Below the pieces are notes generated by a model. It saw only the letters and a program-made list of their open reading frames with translations. It did not search any database and was not told the DNA's origin. This document shows positions 61,938-64,000 of a stretch of 64,000 nt of DNA, piece after piece. The position numbers were made by a program, and so were the translations under genes. Origin of the DNA: JARYLZ01 sp964388275 (GTDB lineage: Bacteria; Bacteroidota; Ignavibacteria; SZUA-365). Within the stretch, counting starts at the first letter, position 1. Every line of letters begins with the position of its first letter. The stretch is taken from the NCBI GenBank assembly GCA_964388275.1, contig CAYLZD010000024.1:1-64000 (forward strand), in the 5' to 3' direction.

Positions 61938-63032
61938 ATGGATGCGTCCAATGTTTTCGGCATGACCGAGCAGGAGCTGGAAAGCGCTTTTACGGAACTC
62001 GGACTCCCGGGATACAGGGCGGAGCAAGTCTTCTACTGGCTGTATAACCGCGGCGTCAAGTGTTTCGATGAAATGGGCAATCTGCCCAAAACCTTGAGGG
62101 CCGAGCTCGCGCAATCTTTCCGGATCGACCGGCCTGAGGTCCTTTCCGAAAGATCGAGTTCGGACGGGACGCGCAAGATGCTCGTCGGACTCGCGGATGC
62201 GGCTCGTGTCGAGGCCGTGCTGATTCCTTCGGAAAAAGCGGGTGAAAAAACCTCGAAACGGCTGACCCTCTGCCTTTCGACGCAGACCGGCTGCGCGCTG
62301 GATTGCGCGTTCTGCGCGACGGCCCTGATGAAACGGCCGCGCAATCTCACCGCCGGTGAAATCATCGGTCAGTATCTGGCAATACAAGCAGTTTCGACTC
62401 AGCGAATCAGCAATCTGGTTTACATGGGAATGGGTGAACCGCTGCTTAATTACGATGAGACGATGAAATCCGTCGAGCTCATCACGCACGAGCGGACCTG
62501 CGGCCCTGGCGCCGCGCACATCACCATTTCGACGGCGGGTCTTCCGGACGGCATCCGCAGACTTGCGGACGAGGGCAGGAAAACCAAGCTCGCAATCTCC
62601 CTGCACGCATCCGACGACGCGCTGCGGGAACGCCTCATGCCTGTCAACAAACGATACCCGCTCCCGGCTTTGATCGACGCCGCCGATTATTACTACAGAA
62701 AGACGCGGAAAAGGATCACCTGGGAATACATTCTCTTCGACGGTCTCAACGACGGCGAAGCCGATCTGCGACGGCTCCTCAAGCTGGCGGGACGGGTGCC
62801 GTCGAAGTTCAATTTGATTCCATACCATCCCTCCGGACAAGTCCGCGGAAACGGTGAAATGCGGCTTGCGCCGTCGCCGCCCTCCCGCATACAGGCCTTC
62901 GCCGATCGTCTGCGCGAAAGAAACATCACCGTGATGCTGCGCAGCAGCTCGGGCGTCGACATCGACGCCGCGTGCGGGCAGCTGGCTCTGCGCCCCGAAA
63001 GCGCGCTTCCCCGTTCACAGGAGTTTGCATGA
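61938..63032 (+). CDS. rlmN: 23S rRNA (adenine-2503-C2) methyltransferase
   Basis: This 364-residue radical-SAM enzyme methylates C2 of A2503 in 23S rRNA and A37 of some tRNAs. The cluster motif CALDCAFCATALM has the three cysteines. Other family landmarks are NLVYMGMGEPLLNYDE, the GLPDGIRRLA turn, and KFNLIPYHPSG. The late Cys in GVDIDAACGQLALR is the family's second, resolving cysteine. The initial ATG at 61938 is used. Its stop overlaps the MlaE-type permease start (ATGA), an unusual partner for rlmN. Confidence 0.96.
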   Translation: MDASNVFGMTEQELESAFTELGLPGYRAEQVFYWLYNRGVKCFDEMGNLPKTLRAELAQSFRIDRPEVLSERSSSDGTRKMLVGLADAARVEAVLIPSEKAGEKTSKRLTLCLSTQTGCALDCAFCATALMKRPRNLTAGEIIGQYLAIQAVSTQRISNLVYMGMGEPLLNYDETMKSVELITHERTCGPGAAHITISTAGLPDGIRRLADEGRKTKLAISLHASDDALRERLMPVNKRYPLPALIDAADYYYRKTRKRITWEYILFDGLNDGEADLRRLLKLAGRVPSKFNLIPYHPSGQVRGNGEMRLAPSPPSRIQAFADRLRERNITVMLRSSSGVDIDAACGQLALRPESALPRSQEFA

Positions 63033-63802
63033 ACACCCTCGGAATAGACCGGCTGGGCCGGCGCACGATGAACTTCGTCGCCGAAATCGGCCAAATCGGT
63101 CTTCTTCAACTGAACATCTTCCGCAACATGCACAGATTGTTCCGGGACCGCCGTCTGGTCATCGAGCAGATGGAACACATCGGGGTCGGTTCACTGCCTC
63201 TCGTGCTGATAATCGGCCTGTTCACGGGCATGGTGTCGTCGTGGCAGGCCGCGTACCAGTTCCAGGGCATGATATCTTTCTCGCTCATCGGCGGCGCTGT
63301 CAGCCGCGCGATCTTCATAGAGCTCGGACCGGTTCTGAGCGCCATTGTGGTGGCCGGACGTGTCGGCGCGTCCATCGCCGCCGAACTCGGCACCATGAAG
63401 GTAACCGAACAGATCGACGCTCTCGAGAGCATGGCCATCAATCCGGTTCGTTATCTGGCGATGCCACGTTTCCTCGCGGCCGTTCTGATGATGCCGGTGC
63501 TGGTTACTTTCGCCAACGCTATAGCGCTGCTGGGCGCCTTTCTGGTGGCGAATTTTTTCCTGGGTCTCAACGCGCCCACGTTTTTCGGCAGCGTGCAGAG
63601 ATTCTTCGAAACCAAGGACATCATCTCCGGGCTCGTCAAATCGGTGGCATTCGGAGGAGTCACGGCGATACTCGGCTGTCATATCGGCTTCGCCACCGCC
63701 GGCGGCGCGGAAGGAGTGGGCCGGGCGACGATCCGCGCCTTCGTCTTGAGCTCGGCCATGATTCTGATTCTCGATTATACGCTCTGGATGGTGATCTTTT
63801 AG
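63029..63802 (+). CDS. mlaE: MlaE-family ABC transporter permease
   Basis: This 257-residue inner-membrane protein of the MlaE (DUF140) family is the permease of Mla/Ttg2-type lipid transport systems. Landmarks are HIGVGSLPLVLIIGLFTGMV with its conserved Pro-Leu, the amphipathic loop RVGASIAAELGTMKVTEQID, LESMAINPVRYLAMPRF, and the closing ILDYTLWMV. It overlaps the rlmN stop by four bases; an earlier in-frame ATG at 62972 lies inside rlmN and is unlikely. The ATPase and MCE partners would be expected next, beyond the window edge. Confidence 0.92.
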   Translation: MNTLGIDRLGRRTMNFVAEIGQIGLLQLNIFRNMHRLFRDRRLVIEQMEHIGVGSLPLVLIIGLFTGMVSSWQAAYQFQGMISFSLIGGAVSRAIFIELGPVLSAIVVAGRVGASIAAELGTMKVTEQIDALESMAINPVRYLAMPRFLAAVLMMPVLVTFANAIALLGAFLVANFFLGLNAPTFFGSVQRFFETKDIISGLVKSVAFGGVTAILGCHIGFATAGGAEGVGRATIRAFVLSSAMILILDYTLWMVIF

Positions 63803-63985
63803 CGCGCGCCGCACAGCACATAAGCGCGGGCAGGCGATCCCCGTTCCGGCGCCCTGCGCGTGCGGCGGCACCGCATGACCGCTTTTCGCCTTGCGCGGCC
63901 GCTCATGCGGTGGTATTTTTTCAGAGTGCGCGGATTTGAACTATAAGGCGCAGGAATGTGTTCAGAAAGCTGAGCACGAAAACGG

Positions 63986-63990
63986 AAGGA
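63986..63990 (+). promoter_or_regulatory. ribosome-binding site of the next gene
   Basis: AAGGA (within GGAAGGA) stands four bases before an ATG at 63995. It supports a gene starting at the very edge of the window. Confidence 0.6.
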
Positions 63991-63994
63991 AATA

Positions 63995-64000
63995 ATGGAA
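63995..64000 (+). CDS. start of a gene cut by the window edge
   Basis: Only ATG GAA (Met-Glu) is inside the window, preceded by a good ribosome-binding site. The mlaE context suggests an Mla ATPase or MCE protein, but two codons cannot show it. The 192 bp between mlaE and this start are otherwise without a supported gene. Confidence 0.45.

Noticed and set aside
62972..63028. Longer MlaE N-terminus from the ATG at 62972
   Set aside because: The extra residues lie within rlmN and are not MlaE-like; the ATG at 63029 gives the normal family start with an ATGA overlap.
63875..63946. 23-codon ORF between mlaE and the right-edge gene
   Set aside because: Arg-rich, no ribosome-binding site, no similarity; too short to support.

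Overview
The window is a GC-rich stretch of bacterial chromosome, densely coded on both strands. No rRNA, tRNA, CRISPR array, transposase or phage gene was seen. Four intact or near-intact proteins and one broken remnant carry type IX secretion (T9SS, Por) C-terminal sorting domains, and there are several large SBBP beta-propeller/Ig-like surface proteins. This points to the Bacteroidota-Chlorobiota-Ignavibacteriota (FCB) lineages, probably a high-GC member outside the classical Bacteroidia. That placement is inferred from gene content only; there is no marker such as 16S rRNA to confirm it.

Left part (1-18 kb): a truncated exported-protein start; a frameshifted T9SS sorting-domain remnant; a TauE/SafE exporter translationally coupled to a DUF1634 membrane protein; an eight-bladed-propeller T9SS protein; an ECF sigma/anti-sigma pair; a lipoprotein coupled to an OmpA-like protein; a two-domain M16 peptidase; a GT4 glycosyltransferase; guaB; gcdH; and an LTA-synthase-like sulfatase-fold membrane enzyme. 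The guaB-glycosyltransferase gap holds three DnaA-box-like 9-mers.

Centre (18.4-37 kb): three giant paralogous exported proteins lie in tandem on the + strand (1831, 1453 and 2112 aa). Each has an N-terminal SBBP-associated domain, seven SBBP repeats (probably one closed seven-bladed propeller), a variable string of Cys-paired Ig/PKD-like modules, and a cohesin-like domain. The second and third end in a T9SS sorting domain; the first stops just before it. A TIGR03790-type protein with PKD and T9SS domains follows. This 18.6-kb block is the most unusual part of the window.

Right part (37-64 kb): mostly housekeeping and envelope genes. These are a HI0933-type flavoprotein, a small basic protein upstream of an RRM RNA-binding protein, an amidohydrolase lipoprotein, two small secreted paralogues, a barrel protein with an acidic Trp-rich linker, and a patatin fused to an Omp85-type barrel. 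A long minus-strand series follows: two tandem DUF2279 proteins, GT2, S41 peptidase, DUF3108, gamma-carbonic-anhydrase-like protein, nadC, Nudix, serS, HAD, ABC exporter, nrnA and pepA. At the right edge rlmN overlaps an MlaE-type permease, and the start of one more gene is just visible.
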